Assembly: GCF_020176695.1 (NCBI RefSeq)
Contig: NZ_JAIWIA010000045.1
Coordinates: forward strand, 1-34,828
Length of the DNA: 34,828 nt
Reading direction: 5' to 3'
Source of the DNA: Massilia sp. MS-15
Lineage (GTDB): Bacteria; Pseudomonadota; Gammaproteobacteria; Burkholderiales; Burkholderiaceae_D
Made by a program: the position numbers and the translations under genes. Positions 1 to 7,678 of the stretch are shown here, piece by piece. The first letter of the stretch is position 1. Every line of letters starts with the position of its first letter. The notes beneath the pieces are model-generated. The model saw only the letters and a list, made by a program, of their open reading frames with translations. It had not been told where the DNA came from and made no database searches.

Positions 1-60
1 CATGGTTGCTATAAGTTGCTCTGATAGCGTAAACTGTTGATCTCAAAAGGAAAGAGCAGC

Positions 61-137
61 GAGAACAAGGTAGCGCGAAGCGCTAGCGACGCACTCATAA
101 TCCGTTAGTGCCCGGTTCGACTCTGGGAGGCTTACCA
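61..137 (+). other. tRNA-like 3' half (CAT anticodon-type loop), degenerate or partial
   Basis: The 3' part looks like a tRNA. A loop CTCATAA around 95-101 resembles the tRNA-Met/Ile2 anticodon loop and is flanked by a stem with one mismatch. A T-arm follows at 111-127, with stem CCCGG/CTGGG around TTCGACT. CCA ends at 137. Upstream, TAGCGC-GAA-GCGCTA (71-85) is a perfect hairpin in the D-arm position but is too long for a normal D-arm. I find no 5' acceptor strand that pairs properly with the 3' strand. It may be a tRNA remnant, an attachment-site scar or an atypical tRNA. It is not called as a functional tRNA. Confidence 0.3.
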
Positions 138-145
138 GTATTTCA

Positions 146-185
146 GTCGCTCCCATCATGCCTCTTTATCATAGGTGGAAGCGAC
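146..185. repeat. imperfect inverted repeat between tRNA-like segment and receiver gene
   Basis: The arms at 146-157 and 174-185 pair over 12 positions with one mismatch and one G-T wobble, around a 16-base loop. It lies just past the stop of the minus-strand receiver gene, so it could act in transcription termination. No T-run follows on either strand, so that role is weakly supported. Nothing else is visible between 138 and 221. Confidence 0.3.
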
Positions 186-221
186 CTCATCTACGACACT
201 ATCGTCCACCGCGCGCGCAAA

Positions 222-647
222 CTATGAAAGCAGAGCCGCTCCTCGCGCCCGCGCCTTCATCCCCTCAACCGTATCAATCACATCCCGCACCCGGAACGGT
301 TTAATGAGAATCCGGCTGATCCCGCACGCCCCCAGCACCTGCAACAACTCCGTGTTGCACGACTCCACCAGCACCGCGATCGGCATCGACGCCGCACACG
401 CACAGCCGCCCGAGCGGATCTGCTGGATCAGGGTCAGGCTCCGGTACCCGTCCTCCGGCAAGGGCCATTCCACCGCGATCACCGCAGCGTCAAAACGGCG
501 CTGGCTGCTCATCTGGTGTCCCGTCTGGTAAGTGGCCGCCTCCGTCACCTCGGCCGTGCCAAGGCTGCGCAAGGTCAGCGCCACGGTGCGCCGCAGCAGG
601 TTCTTCGGCTCCACCAGGAGGATGTCGAAGCCTTCCACGCTATGCAT
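222..647 (-). CDS. degenerate CheY-like receiver (pseudo-receiver) protein
   Basis: This is a 141-residue single-domain protein with the receiver fold pattern. The beta1 strand reads FDILLVEP (residues 7-14), and the late conserved lysine is present in IKPF (K116). The phospho-acceptor position is not aspartate: in FDAAVIAVEWP (52-62) the aligned residue is A58. The usual acidic pair after beta1 is reduced to E13. It is therefore probably not controlled by normal Asp phosphorylation and may act by protein contact. Its ATG (645-647) overlaps the end of the upstream GAF gene by 8 bp, implying translational coupling and joint function. No output domain is present. The receiver assignment is fairly sure; its partner and role are unknown. 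Confidence 0.75.
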   Translation of the reverse strand: MHSVEGFDILLVEPKNLLRRTVALTLRSLGTAEVTEAATYQTGHQMSSQRRFDAAVIAVEWPLPEDGYRSLTLIQQIRSGGCACAASMPIAVLVESCNTELLQVLGACGISRILIKPFRVRDVIDTVEGMKARARGAALLS

Positions 648-1143
648 CGGTCGTTGCCTCCGGCGCCGTCAGGGCCAGCACAGTCAGGTCGCGCAGGCTG
701 CTCAGGATGGCCTGCCCGACCGTGTCGAGCGTGCGCGGCCGGGTGTCGATCAGGCACAGGGTGCCGATCGCCAGCCCGTCGCGGCAGATCAGCGGCGCGC
801 CAGCGTAGAAGCGGATGTGCGGCGGGCCCAATACCAGCGGATTGTCGTGGAATCGGGCGTCGAGCAGGGCGTCCGGCACCAGCAGGATCTGCCCGCTGTG
901 CAGCGCATGGGCGCAAAAGGAAATGTCGCGCGGCGTCTCGCAGGCCGCCAGGCCAACGCGCGCCTTGAACCATTGCCGCTCGCTGTCCACCAGGCTGATC
1001 AGGCAGACCGGCACGTCGAATTCGCTCGCGGCGAAGGCGACGATCTTGTCCAGCCGTTCCTCGGGCGGGGTGTCGAGTAGCAGCAGTTCATGGAGCAGCG
1101 CAAGGCGTTCCTGCTCGTTGTCGGGAAAGGTCGGCTTGATCAT
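640..1143 (-). CDS. GAF domain-containing protein
   Basis: A 167-residue protein made up almost entirely of one GAF domain. The pattern is that of stand-alone GAF proteins: an N-terminal helix with LLDTPPEERLDKI, then strands with VCLISLVDSERQWFKA, a DISFCAHAL segment, and FYAGAPLICRDGLAIGTLCLID. Such domains bind small ligands or mediate dimerisation. No catalytic or DNA-binding domain is attached. I chose the ATG at 1143; a TTG three codons upstream would add MPP. The stop overlaps the start of the receiver gene by 8 bp, so the two probably form a small two-protein sensory unit. The ligand cannot be inferred. Confidence 0.85.
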   Translation of the reverse strand: MIKPTFPDNEQERLALLHELLLLDTPPEERLDKIVAFAASEFDVPVCLISLVDSERQWFKARVGLAACETPRDISFCAHALHSGQILLVPDALLDARFHDNPLVLGPPHIRFYAGAPLICRDGLAIGTLCLIDTRPRTLDTVGQAILSSLRDLTVLALTAPEATTDA

Positions 1144-1211
1144 GGGCGGCAAGGTACGTTCATGTCACGCAACAATAGCCGATTTTGAGCCGGCTCGACA
1201 GTGGGACGGGA

Positions 1212-1523
1212 TCAGGATCCGCCGCCCGCCTTGCGGCTGTTCAGCCAGTCGCGCCCGCCCGCGTCCAGGGTCCGTGTGATCACGTCCGCCGGCAGGCTGT
1301 ACACCGTGGCCCAGGTGGCGCGGCCGTCCGCGCTATTCGATGGAAAGCTCTCGGTCTCGATTGGCCAGTGGTACTTGCGCTTGAGCGCGCGCACGATGGC
1401 GGCCAGGGTGATGCGGCCGCGCAGCGGTTCCCTGCCTGCCTGGTCTTCGTTCGACAGCAGCACGGCCAGCACGGCGCCGCGCGCGGTGTTCGGTCCGGGG
1501 AATACGGGAGTCTTCTTGGGCAT
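1212..1523 (-). CDS. conserved-looking small basic protein, function unknown
   Basis: A 103-residue protein that starts MPKKTPVFPGPNTARG. It has a compact, basic helix-strand pattern (LAAIVRALKRKYHWPIETE, then WATVYSLPADVI) that could be a winged-helix-like fold, but I recognise no named family. The ATG at 1523 is 20 bp downstream of the RNase Z stop on the same strand, and the gene ends 68 bp before the GAF gene. It may therefore be read through from rnz. Codon use fits real coding sequence and the frame is clean. DNA or RNA binding would be a guess based on charge. Confidence 0.6.
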   Translation of the reverse strand: MPKKTPVFPGPNTARGAVLAVLLSNEDQAGREPLRGRITLAAIVRALKRKYHWPIETESFPSNSADGRATWATVYSLPADVITRTLDAGGRDWLNSRKAGGGS

Positions 1524-1543
1524 GCGCCGATTGTAGCCCGACC

Positions 1544-2518
1544 CTAGGGCAGCGCGCGCAGGCTGCCGTCCCGCGCGAGGGCATAACCGGCCAGGTCGCG
1601 CGCCAGCGCCAGCGTGCCGGTGTAGTGTGCACGCGCTTCGCGCTCGATGTCGTTCAGGCCGAGGGCACCATCGCGCTCCTCGGCGCGGTCCTGGTAGCGC
1701 GGGCTGAAATGGGTCAGGATCAGGTTCGGCACCCCGGCCTCCTGCGCCATGCGCGCCACCATCGCGGCCGAGCTGTGCTGCGGGCCGGGGCCGACCTTGC
1801 GCAGCACCTCCTCGGTATAGGTGGCCTCGTGCACCAGCAGGTCCGCGCTGGCGGCTTCCTGCGCCAGCAGGGCGGGCCGGTCGTTGTCCCCGGCGATGAT
1901 GAGCTTGCGCGGGCGGCGCGGCGCCAGCAGGTAGTCCCCGGCCGTCACCGCGCGGCCATCCGGCAGCAGCACGTCGCGGCCTTGCTGGATCTCGCCCCAG
2001 GCCGGCCCGGACGGGATGCCGCCGGCGCGCAGCTTGCCGATGTCGAGCCTGCGTTCGACGGCCGCCTCGGTGAAGCTGTAGCCGTAGCAGGCGATCCGGT
2101 GCGAGAGCGCCGTGGCGCGCACCTGCATGTCGGGCAAGACCTCCACGTGCGGCAGGTCTTCCAGCGCCACCCAGACGATCGGATAGGGCAGCGTGAGCTG
2201 GCTTGCCTGCATGATGCATTCGATCATGCCGCGCAGCGGCGGCGGGCCGACGATCGTCATCGGCTCGCTGCGGCCCAGCATGCCGGCGCTGGCCAGCAGG
2301 CCGGGCAGCCCGTAGCAGTGGTCGCCGTGCAGGTGGGTGATGAAGATCGCGCGCAGGCTCACCGGCGACAGCCGGGTGCGCAGCAGGCGGTGCTGGGTGC
2401 CTTCGGCGCAGTCGACCAGCACCCAGTGCTTCGCGCCTTCGCTGCGCAGGGCGGTTGCCGTCATGTTGCGGCTCCGGGTCGGGGTGCCGGAGGAAGTGCC
2501 GAGGAACTGGATTTCCAT
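1544..2518 (-). CDS. rnz: ribonuclease Z (tRNA 3' endonuclease, ElaC family)
   Basis: Metallo-beta-lactamase-fold endonuclease that removes the 3' trailer from tRNA precursors. At 324 residues it matches the usual short-form RNase Z length. The N-terminus MEIQFLGTSSGTPT is typical. The zinc motif HLHGDH is at residues 62-67, with further probable ligands at H140, D211 (AGDND) and H270 (THFSPRY). The start is the ATG at 2518 that gives this canonical N-terminus. The gene lies 14 bp downstream of the DUF454 gene, so the two are probably co-transcribed. Nothing looks broken. A role in tRNA maturation is established for the family. Confidence 0.95.
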   Translation of the reverse strand: MEIQFLGTSSGTPTRSRNMTATALRSEGAKHWVLVDCAEGTQHRLLRTRLSPVSLRAIFITHLHGDHCYGLPGLLASAGMLGRSEPMTIVGPPPLRGMIECIMQASQLTLPYPIVWVALEDLPHVEVLPDMQVRATALSHRIACYGYSFTEAAVERRLDIGKLRAGGIPSGPAWGEIQQGRDVLLPDGRAVTAGDYLLAPRRPRKLIIAGDNDRPALLAQEAASADLLVHEATYTEEVLRKVGPGPQHSSAAMVARMAQEAGVPNLILTHFSPRYQDRAEERDGALGLNDIEREARAHYTGTLALARDLAGYALARDGSLRALP

Positions 2519-2532
2519 TGCGGGGTAACGGG

Positions 2533-2901
2533 TCAGGGCGCGCGGCGCCGGGTTGGCACGAAGCGCCACAGGTAGAGGCTGACGCCGGCGCCCAGCACGG
2601 CCAGCATGGCCGGCAGCGCCGTGCCGTCCACGCGCCCCATCGCCAGCAGCAGCGAGGTCCACAGCATGACGGTGGCGAGGATCTTCGCGCCCAGCGGAAT
2701 GCCGAGCCCGGCCTCGAAATCGCGCAGGTAGGGGCCGAGCACGCGGTGCGACAACAGCCAGCGGTGCAGGCGCTCGGAGCCGCGCGCGAAGCACCACGAC
2801 GCCAGCAGCAGGAAGGGCGTGGTGGGCAGCAGGGGCAGGAACAGGCCGAGGATCCCCAGGGCCAGCGCCAGCGCGCCCGCCAGGTTGTAGAGCGGTTTCA
2901 T
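2533..2901 (-). CDS. YbaN/DUF454 family inner membrane protein
   Basis: A 122-residue hydrophobic protein matching the DUF454 (YbaN) family. An N-terminal membrane hairpin carries the signature LGILGLFLPLLPTTPFLLLASWCFARGS written here as two parts: LGILGLFLPLLPTTPF, then LLLASWCFARGS. A central SHRVLGPYLRDFEAGLGIP loop follows, then two more membrane helices ending VSLYLWRFVP. The start is the only good ATG (2899-2901). Function in this family is not established. It is followed after 14 bp by rnz. The 149 bp upstream (2902-3050) separate it from the histidine kinase stop; I see no convincing promoter there, although the stretch around 2980-3015 is AT-rich. Confidence 0.88.
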   Translation of the reverse strand: MKPLYNLAGALALALGILGLFLPLLPTTPFLLLASWCFARGSERLHRWLLSHRVLGPYLRDFEAGLGIPLGAKILATVMLWTSLLLAMGRVDGTALPAMLAVLGAGVSLYLWRFVPTRRRAP

Positions 2902-3050
2902 GGGTTCACTCTAGCATGCAGGAGCAGGCAGGAGAAGGCAGAAGCATGCGGACAAGGCCCGGCACGACGGCGAAAGAATATTTCAAAAATTCCAATAAAA
3001 TGAAGGATTATTTCATCGCGTGCCGTGGGACGCACTGTAGGCCCGGCTGC

Positions 3051-5318
3051 TCAGTGCAGGGCCGCCACCGGCGCTGGCGCTGGCGCCACATGGCGCGGCA
3101 GGTAGATCGTCACTGTCGTGCCCTGGCCAGGCGCGCTGGCCAGGCGGATGTCGCCGCCGCTCTGGCGTGCGAATCCGTGCGCCATCGACAGGCCCAGGCC
3201 CGTGCCCTTGCCCTCCGGCTTGGTGGTGAAGAAGGGCTCGAAGGCGCGCTCCATCACTTCCTGCGGCATGCCGTGGCCGTGGTCGGCCACCGCCACCGTC
3301 ACGTAGTCGCCGGGCGCCAGGTCGGCGTCGCCCTCCACATGCGCGTTGCCCAGCGTGAGTACGATGCGCCCATTGCCGTCCATCGCGTCGCGCGCGTTGA
3401 TGACCAGGTTGAGCAGCACGTGTTCGAGCTGGTTCGGGTCCACCAGGGTCGGCCACAGGTCGGGCGGCACCCGCTTTTCCAGGGTGATGTGGTCGCCCGC
3501 CGCGCGCTGCACCAGGCTGTCCATGCGTTCCAGCAGGGCGTCCACCTGCACTTCGAGCGGGTGCAGGGGCTGGCGGCGCGCGAAGGCCAGCAGCTGGCTG
3601 GCCAGCTTGGCGCCGCGCTCGACCGCGTCGAGGATGCTGAGCAGGCGCTTGCGCTGGCTGGAGTCGGCGCGCAGGATCAGCTGCACGTTGGCGCTGATGA
3701 TGTGCAGGATGTTGTTGAAGTCGTGCGCCACACCGCCGGTGAGCTTGCCGACCGCTTCCAGCTTCTGGGCGCGCGCCAGGGCCTGGCGCGCTTCGATCAG
3801 GCCCTGCTGGCGCTGCTGCTCGCGCGCCTCCGCTTCCTTGCGCTGGGTGATGTCGCGCACGAAGGCGGTGGCGCCGAAGCCCTGGCCGACCGGCAGGCGC
3901 GCCACCGTCACCTCGGCCGGGATGCGGCGGCCCGCGCGGTCGAGCACCTGCAGTTCGGTCGGCGCGCCCAGCATGGCGCAGCCGCCACCGCGCGCGTGGA
4001 CCGCGAAGGCGGCGCGGAAGGCGGCGCGGGCCGGTTCCGGCAGCAGTTCGGCGGCGTCGCGGCCGATGGCCTGGGCCGCGTTCCAGCCGAACAGCTGGCT
4101 GGCGCCGGCATTCCAGTCGGTGATCCGGCCGCCGGCATCGACGGCGACGAAGGCGTCGGGCGCGTTTTGCAGGATCACCTGGATGCGCTTCTGCTCGGCG
4201 GCGATCTGGTCGTGCGACTGGCGCAGCTCGAGCGTCATGGCCTGCGCCAGCTGCAGCGCGCGGCGCCGCTCGCTGGCCAGCAGCCATACCACCACGCTCA
4301 GCATCAAGCCGAGGGCGAGGCCGGTAATCGCCACCAGGCGCGGACGGGTACTGTCCAGGCTGGCCTCGAGGGCCGCGCTGGAGCGCATGCTGATGGTCCA
4401 GGTGCGTCCGCCCGGCAGCACCTGGGAGCTGGCGCTCAGCCGGGCCCGGTGGCCGGACGCGTTCGGCGAGCGGTACAGCAGGGTACTGTCGCCGGCCGGC
4501 TCGCCGTCGTGGATCTCGATGTCGAGGTCGGTGGAATGGGCGCCACCGAGGCTGCGCATCAGGTCGTCCATGCGGAAGGGCGCATACACCCAGCCGACGA
4601 TCGCCGCGCGGCGCTGCTCGACGGTGCCGGCCAGTTGCCCGGCGCGGTACACCGGCAGGTACATCAGGGCGCCGGCCTGCTGGCGGCCGGGACCGCCCGC
4701 CGCGCCTTCCTGCACCAGCACCACCTTGCCGCTCAGCGCCGCCTGGCCGCTGTCGCGTGCGCGCTCCATCGCGGTGCGGCGCACCGGCTCGCTGAACATG
4801 TCGTAGCCGAAAGCGCGCAGGTTGCGTCCGCCAAAGGGTTCGATGTGGGTGATCGCGGTATAGGTGGCGCGCGCGTCCGTGGGGCGGATCCGGTACTCGG
4901 GGAAGCCCTGGCGCCGCATGGCGGCCTCGTGCGCGGCGAGGCCGCCGGCCGGCACGATGGTGGCGATGCCGAGCGCCTCCATGCCGGGGAAGGCTTCGTC
5001 CAGGCGCAGCAGCCGGTAGTAACGCTCCCAGGCGGCCTGGTCGAGTTCGACCGATCCGCGCAGGAAACCGCGCGCGCCGCGCAGCACCTGTTCATAGACT
5101 GCCATCCGGCGGCCAATGCTGTACACCATGTCGCGGGTACGGTAGTCGAAGGTCTCGCGCAGCTGGCGCTCGGCGGTGCGCGAGGTGCTGGTCCAGGCGG
5201 CGAAGGTCGCCACCGCCGTGACCAGGAATACCAGCATCGCCAGCAGCAGCGGCAAATGCCCGGAACCGGGCAGGGGAATGCGGCTGCTGGGCATGGCGGG
5301 AAACTGGGATTGCGGCAT
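3051..5318 (-). CDS. CHASE-PAS sensor histidine kinase
   Basis: Membrane sensor kinase of about 755 residues. Residues 22-42 form the first membrane helix. Residues 70-300 form a periplasmic CHASE-type sensor (YEQVLRGARGFLRGS, FPGMEALGIATIVP). Residues 328-348 form the second helix. A PAS domain (about 382-495) follows, then HisKA with phospho-accepting H532 in AHDFNN, then an ATPase domain with NARDAM, GHGMP and GTGLGLSM. No receiver is fused and no response regulator lies beside it. I chose the ATG at 5318. A GTG at 5414 would add 32 residues but sits almost at the predicted transcription start. An ATG at 5294 is also possible. The ligand is unknown; CHASE domains usually sense small extracellular molecules. 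Confidence 0.9.
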   Translation of the reverse strand: MPQSQFPAMPSSRIPLPGSGHLPLLLAMLVFLVTAVATFAAWTSTSRTAERQLRETFDYRTRDMVYSIGRRMAVYEQVLRGARGFLRGSVELDQAAWERYYRLLRLDEAFPGMEALGIATIVPAGGLAAHEAAMRRQGFPEYRIRPTDARATYTAITHIEPFGGRNLRAFGYDMFSEPVRRTAMERARDSGQAALSGKVVLVQEGAAGGPGRQQAGALMYLPVYRAGQLAGTVEQRRAAIVGWVYAPFRMDDLMRSLGGAHSTDLDIEIHDGEPAGDSTLLYRSPNASGHRARLSASSQVLPGGRTWTISMRSSAALEASLDSTRPRLVAITGLALGLMLSVVVWLLASERRRALQLAQAMTLELRQSHDQIAAEQKRIQVILQNAPDAFVAVDAGGRITDWNAGASQLFGWNAAQAIGRDAAELLPEPARAAFRAAFAVHARGGGCAMLGAPTELQVLDRAGRRIPAEVTVARLPVGQGFGATAFVRDITQRKEAEAREQQRQQGLIEARQALARAQKLEAVGKLTGGVAHDFNNILHIISANVQLILRADSSQRKRLLSILDAVERGAKLASQLLAFARRQPLHPLEVQVDALLERMDSLVQRAAGDHITLEKRVPPDLWPTLVDPNQLEHVLLNLVINARDAMDGNGRIVLTLGNAHVEGDADLAPGDYVTVAVADHGHGMPQEVMERAFEPFFTTKPEGKGTGLGLSMAHGFARQSGGDIRLASAPGQGTTVTIYLPRHVAPAPAPVAALH

Positions 5319-5423
5319 CGCTTGAACGCGCGGGGGCGTGATGGGCCAGGTTGATCGGAAACGCGCGGAAAGACGGTAGGATACGCATCCTGGCTGTGTC
5401 AGGGCGCACGCCACTTTGCGCGT

Positions 5424-5462
5424 TTGGCAATAGTATTATCTTTCATAATTATTTCAATGCAA
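5424..5462. promoter_or_regulatory. putative divergent promoter pair (kinase / small membrane protein)
   Basis: An AT-rich island between divergent genes. On the minus strand, TTGCAT (5462-5457) and TAATAC (5438-5433) are 18 bp apart and point toward the kinase. On the plus strand, TTGGCA (5424-5429) and TAATTA (5446-5451) are 16 bp apart and point toward the gene at 5516. Both are reasonable but imperfect sigma-70 matches, judged by eye. Confidence 0.35.
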
Positions 5463-5515
5463 TTTCCTGATGTAGTAACACGCCTGCTTGCGTGCATTCG
5501 GGCGCCGCAGCGCGC

Positions 5516-5956
5516 ATGAGACCGGCTCCTGCGATGGGATCGTGGCTGCGGCTGCACTGGCCGCTGGCGCTGCCGGGCGGCGTTCTGGCGCTGGGCCTGC
5601 TGTGGGGCATGCTGGCGCCGCTGCGCGGGGGCAGCCATGAACTGCCGCTGGAGCTGGGCACGGCGCACGCCCCGCACACGCTGCGCCTGACCCTGGGCGT
5701 GCAGGATGTGCTGTTGCTGCGCAATGCCGGCCGGGTGCCGCTGGTATGCGGGCCGGTCCAGCTGGCGCCGGGCGCCGACATGCGCCTGCCGGTGGAGGCG
5801 CCCGGCGAGCAGCGCATGTCCTGTCCGGCGCTGCCCGGCGGCAGCCTGCTGCTGCGCGTGGTGCCGATGCCCGATCCGGGCTGGGACCGGCTGCGCTGGC
5901 GGCTGGACAGCCTGTCGGAGGCGATCCGGACCCTGCCGGTGCGGCGTCCGGAATAG
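5516..5956 (+). CDS. small membrane-anchored protein, function unknown
   Basis: A 146-residue protein with a single N-terminal membrane segment (WPLALPGGVLALGLLWGMLA, about residues 14-33) followed by an outside domain rich in short beta strands. It contains two cysteines (VCGPV and MSCPA) that might form a disulfide in the periplasm. I recognise no family. It starts at the ATG at 5516; a GTG at 5492 or an ATG at 5534 are alternatives. It precedes the Lon-domain gene by 59 bp on the same strand. The high GC makes false frames common, but the signal-anchor layout and promoter position support a real gene. Confidence 0.55.
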   Translation: MRPAPAMGSWLRLHWPLALPGGVLALGLLWGMLAPLRGGSHELPLELGTAHAPHTLRLTLGVQDVLLLRNAGRVPLVCGPVQLAPGADMRLPVEAPGEQRMSCPALPGGSLLLRVVPMPDPGWDRLRWRLDSLSEAIRTLPVRRPE

Positions 5957-6015
5957 CGGGATCTTCGGCGCCAATCGTGCTGCCATCCCGACTGCGATTC
6001 TGTCATCATGGGATC

Positions 6016-6636
6016 ATGTCGACGATTTCCTTGCCCTTGTTCCCGCTCGGTACGGTATTGTTTCCGGACGGGGTGCTGCCGCTGCAGGTGTTCGAGGTCC
6101 GCTACCTCGACATGATCAGCCGCTGCCTGACGGAAGACCTGCCCTTCGGGGTGGTGCTGCTGACCCAGGGGCATGAGGTGCGCCAGCCGGAGGGCGAGCC
6201 GGAGCGCTTCGCCGCCGCCGGCACCATCGCTTCCATCACCGAAACCACCACCGCCTCGCCCGGCCTGCTTCAGGTGCTGTGTCGCGGCGGTGCGCGCTTC
6301 ACGGTCCTGACCGCCGAGCAGCGCCTGAACGGCCTGTGGATGGCCGAGGCCGAACTGGTCGAGGGCGACCAGGCGGTCAAGGTGCCGTCCGAACTGCAAG
6401 GCGCTGCCGACGCGCTCGACCGCGTGCTGTCCTCGCTGCACGACGTGCCGCGCCACCGCTGGCCGGTGCAGCCGCCATTCCGCCTCGACGATTGCGGCTG
6501 GGTGGCGAACCGCTGGTGCGAATTGCTGCCGCTGCCGAACCAGCAGAAGCACCAGATGCTCATGCTCGACAATCCCGTGATCCGCCTGGAACTGCTGCAT
6601 GATGTGCTGGACGAACATGGACTGATCACTTCCTAG
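6016..6636 (+). CDS. Lon N-terminal (substrate-binding) domain protein
   Basis: A 206-residue protein consisting of a Lon protease N-terminal-type domain without the ATPase or protease parts. The opening ISLPLFPLGTVLFPDGVLPL, then QVFEVRYLDMI, is characteristic; ELLPLPNQQKHQMLML near the end is also typical. Stand-alone members of this group are common in proteobacteria, and their exact role is not settled. The start is the ATG at 6016, preceded by a weak GGGA. The next gene begins 16 bp after the stop, so co-transcription is likely. The family call is confident; the function is open. Confidence 0.9.
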   Translation: MSTISLPLFPLGTVLFPDGVLPLQVFEVRYLDMISRCLTEDLPFGVVLLTQGHEVRQPEGEPERFAAAGTIASITETTTASPGLLQVLCRGGARFTVLTAEQRLNGLWMAEAELVEGDQAVKVPSELQGAADALDRVLSSLHDVPRHRWPVQPPFRLDDCGWVANRWCELLPLPNQQKHQMLMLDNPVIRLELLHDVLDEHGLITS

Positions 6637-6652
6637 CCTTGCGTGTGCCGGA

Positions 6653-7402
6653 ATGACTTTCTCGGACGACCTCCTGATAGCGTACATCAACGGCGAGCTC
6701 GCCGCGCCGGCCCGCGTGGCGGTTGAGCGCGCCCTGCAGGCCGACCCGGTGCTGGGCGCCCGCATCGCCCAGCTGCGGCGCGAAGGCGGCCGGGGCATCC
6801 ACATCCTGAACGTGTCGGCGAATGGCCACGACGGACGCCAGCAGCGCGCGCCGCCGCCCGGCGGCGCCAAGGTGGTGCACCTGGACGCCGTGCGCCCGGG
6901 GCGCGCCATGGGGCCGCCGCAGCCGCGTGCCGCGCCGCCGGCCTGGACGCTGCGCCACTGGCTGGCACTGGGCGCCGCGCTGCTGTCCGGGGCTGGCGCC
7001 GGCATCCTCGGCTGGCAGGCGCTGCGGCCCGATCCCGGCCTGGTCATGCTGGAAGCGGGCGACGGCGCCCTGGTGGCGCGCGGCCGCCTGTTCGACGCCC
7101 TCGGCAAGCAACTGGCCAACCCCGGGCCGTCCGAGACCGGGGTGCGCATCGGCATCAGCTTCGTGGCCCGGGACGGCGGCTATTGCCGCAGCTTCGTGGT
7201 CGATACCACCGCCGGCCTGGCCTGCCGCAAGGGCGGACGCTGGACGATTCCGGTGCTGGTCCAGCCGCATGCCGGCGCCGCCTGGCTCGATGGCAGCAGC
7301 CTGCCGCCCGCGGTGCAGGCGGCAATCGACGCCCGCATCGCCGGCGCCGCCCTCGATCCGGCTGCCGAGCGCGCGGCCCAGCAGCGCGGATGGATGCCCT
7401 GA
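6653..7402 (+). CDS. anti-sigma-factor-like membrane protein
   Basis: A 249-residue protein. The N-terminal helical domain (residues 1-43, DDLLIAYINGELAAPARVAVERAL) is like the cytoplasmic part of anti-sigma factors, but lacks the histidine/cysteine zinc ligands of the ZAS type. A basic, proline-rich linker follows, then one membrane helix (about 102-123), then a periplasmic domain with C198 and C211 in separate strands (GGYCRSF, GLACRKG). No ECF sigma gene lies beside it, which is unusual. It is 16 bp downstream of the Lon-domain gene. It could regulate a sigma factor encoded elsewhere or be a sigma-independent membrane protein with the same architecture. Confidence 0.65.
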   Translation: MTFSDDLLIAYINGELAAPARVAVERALQADPVLGARIAQLRREGGRGIHILNVSANGHDGRQQRAPPPGGAKVVHLDAVRPGRAMGPPQPRAAPPAWTLRHWLALGAALLSGAGAGILGWQALRPDPGLVMLEAGDGALVARGRLFDALGKQLANPGPSETGVRIGISFVARDGGYCRSFVVDTTAGLACRKGGRWTIPVLVQPHAGAAWLDGSSLPPAVQAAIDARIAGAALDPAAERAAQQRGWMP

Positions 7403-7678
7403 GCGGGCCGGCGCTCGCCCCGTCTTTGCCCGGCATGAGCGGCACCGGAACAGGACCTTATATACAGGGGGGGCGATTTCAGGTATCGTGTAGCCCGCTA
7501 AAGTGCCTCTACGTCCGCCCAGTCGTGCCCCCCGGGGCTTGCGGCGCCTTCGCGGACATCGCGGTCCGGTCGCCGGTCCGCCGTCCCATCTGGAAGCTTC
7601 CAGCGCAGCCGATCCGGGCCGTGCAGGCGTGCCCGCAGGCGGTGCCGTAGAGCTAACGAAATACTGTCCAACAAGAAT
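7403..7678 (+). other. 276-bp leader/intergenic region before the RNA helicase gene
   Basis: No credible gene is seen. The region is GC-rich, with a TTATATA stretch near 7458-7464 and a G-run right after. No clear -35/-10 pair could be placed. DEAD-box helicase genes often carry long regulated leaders, so an untranslated leader is the likely content, but no defined RNA element is recognised. Confidence 0.4.

Noticed and set aside
1..137. Group I intron interrupting a tRNA-Ile(CAU), as in Azoarcus
   Set aside because: The CAT-type loop is continuous and no P7-type group I core signature is visible upstream.
2916..5354. A very long open frame on the plus strand opposite the histidine kinase
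   Set aside because: Its composition (Arg/Ala/His/Gln-rich, no domains) is the usual mirror of a GC-rich real gene. The minus-strand frame carries all kinase motifs.
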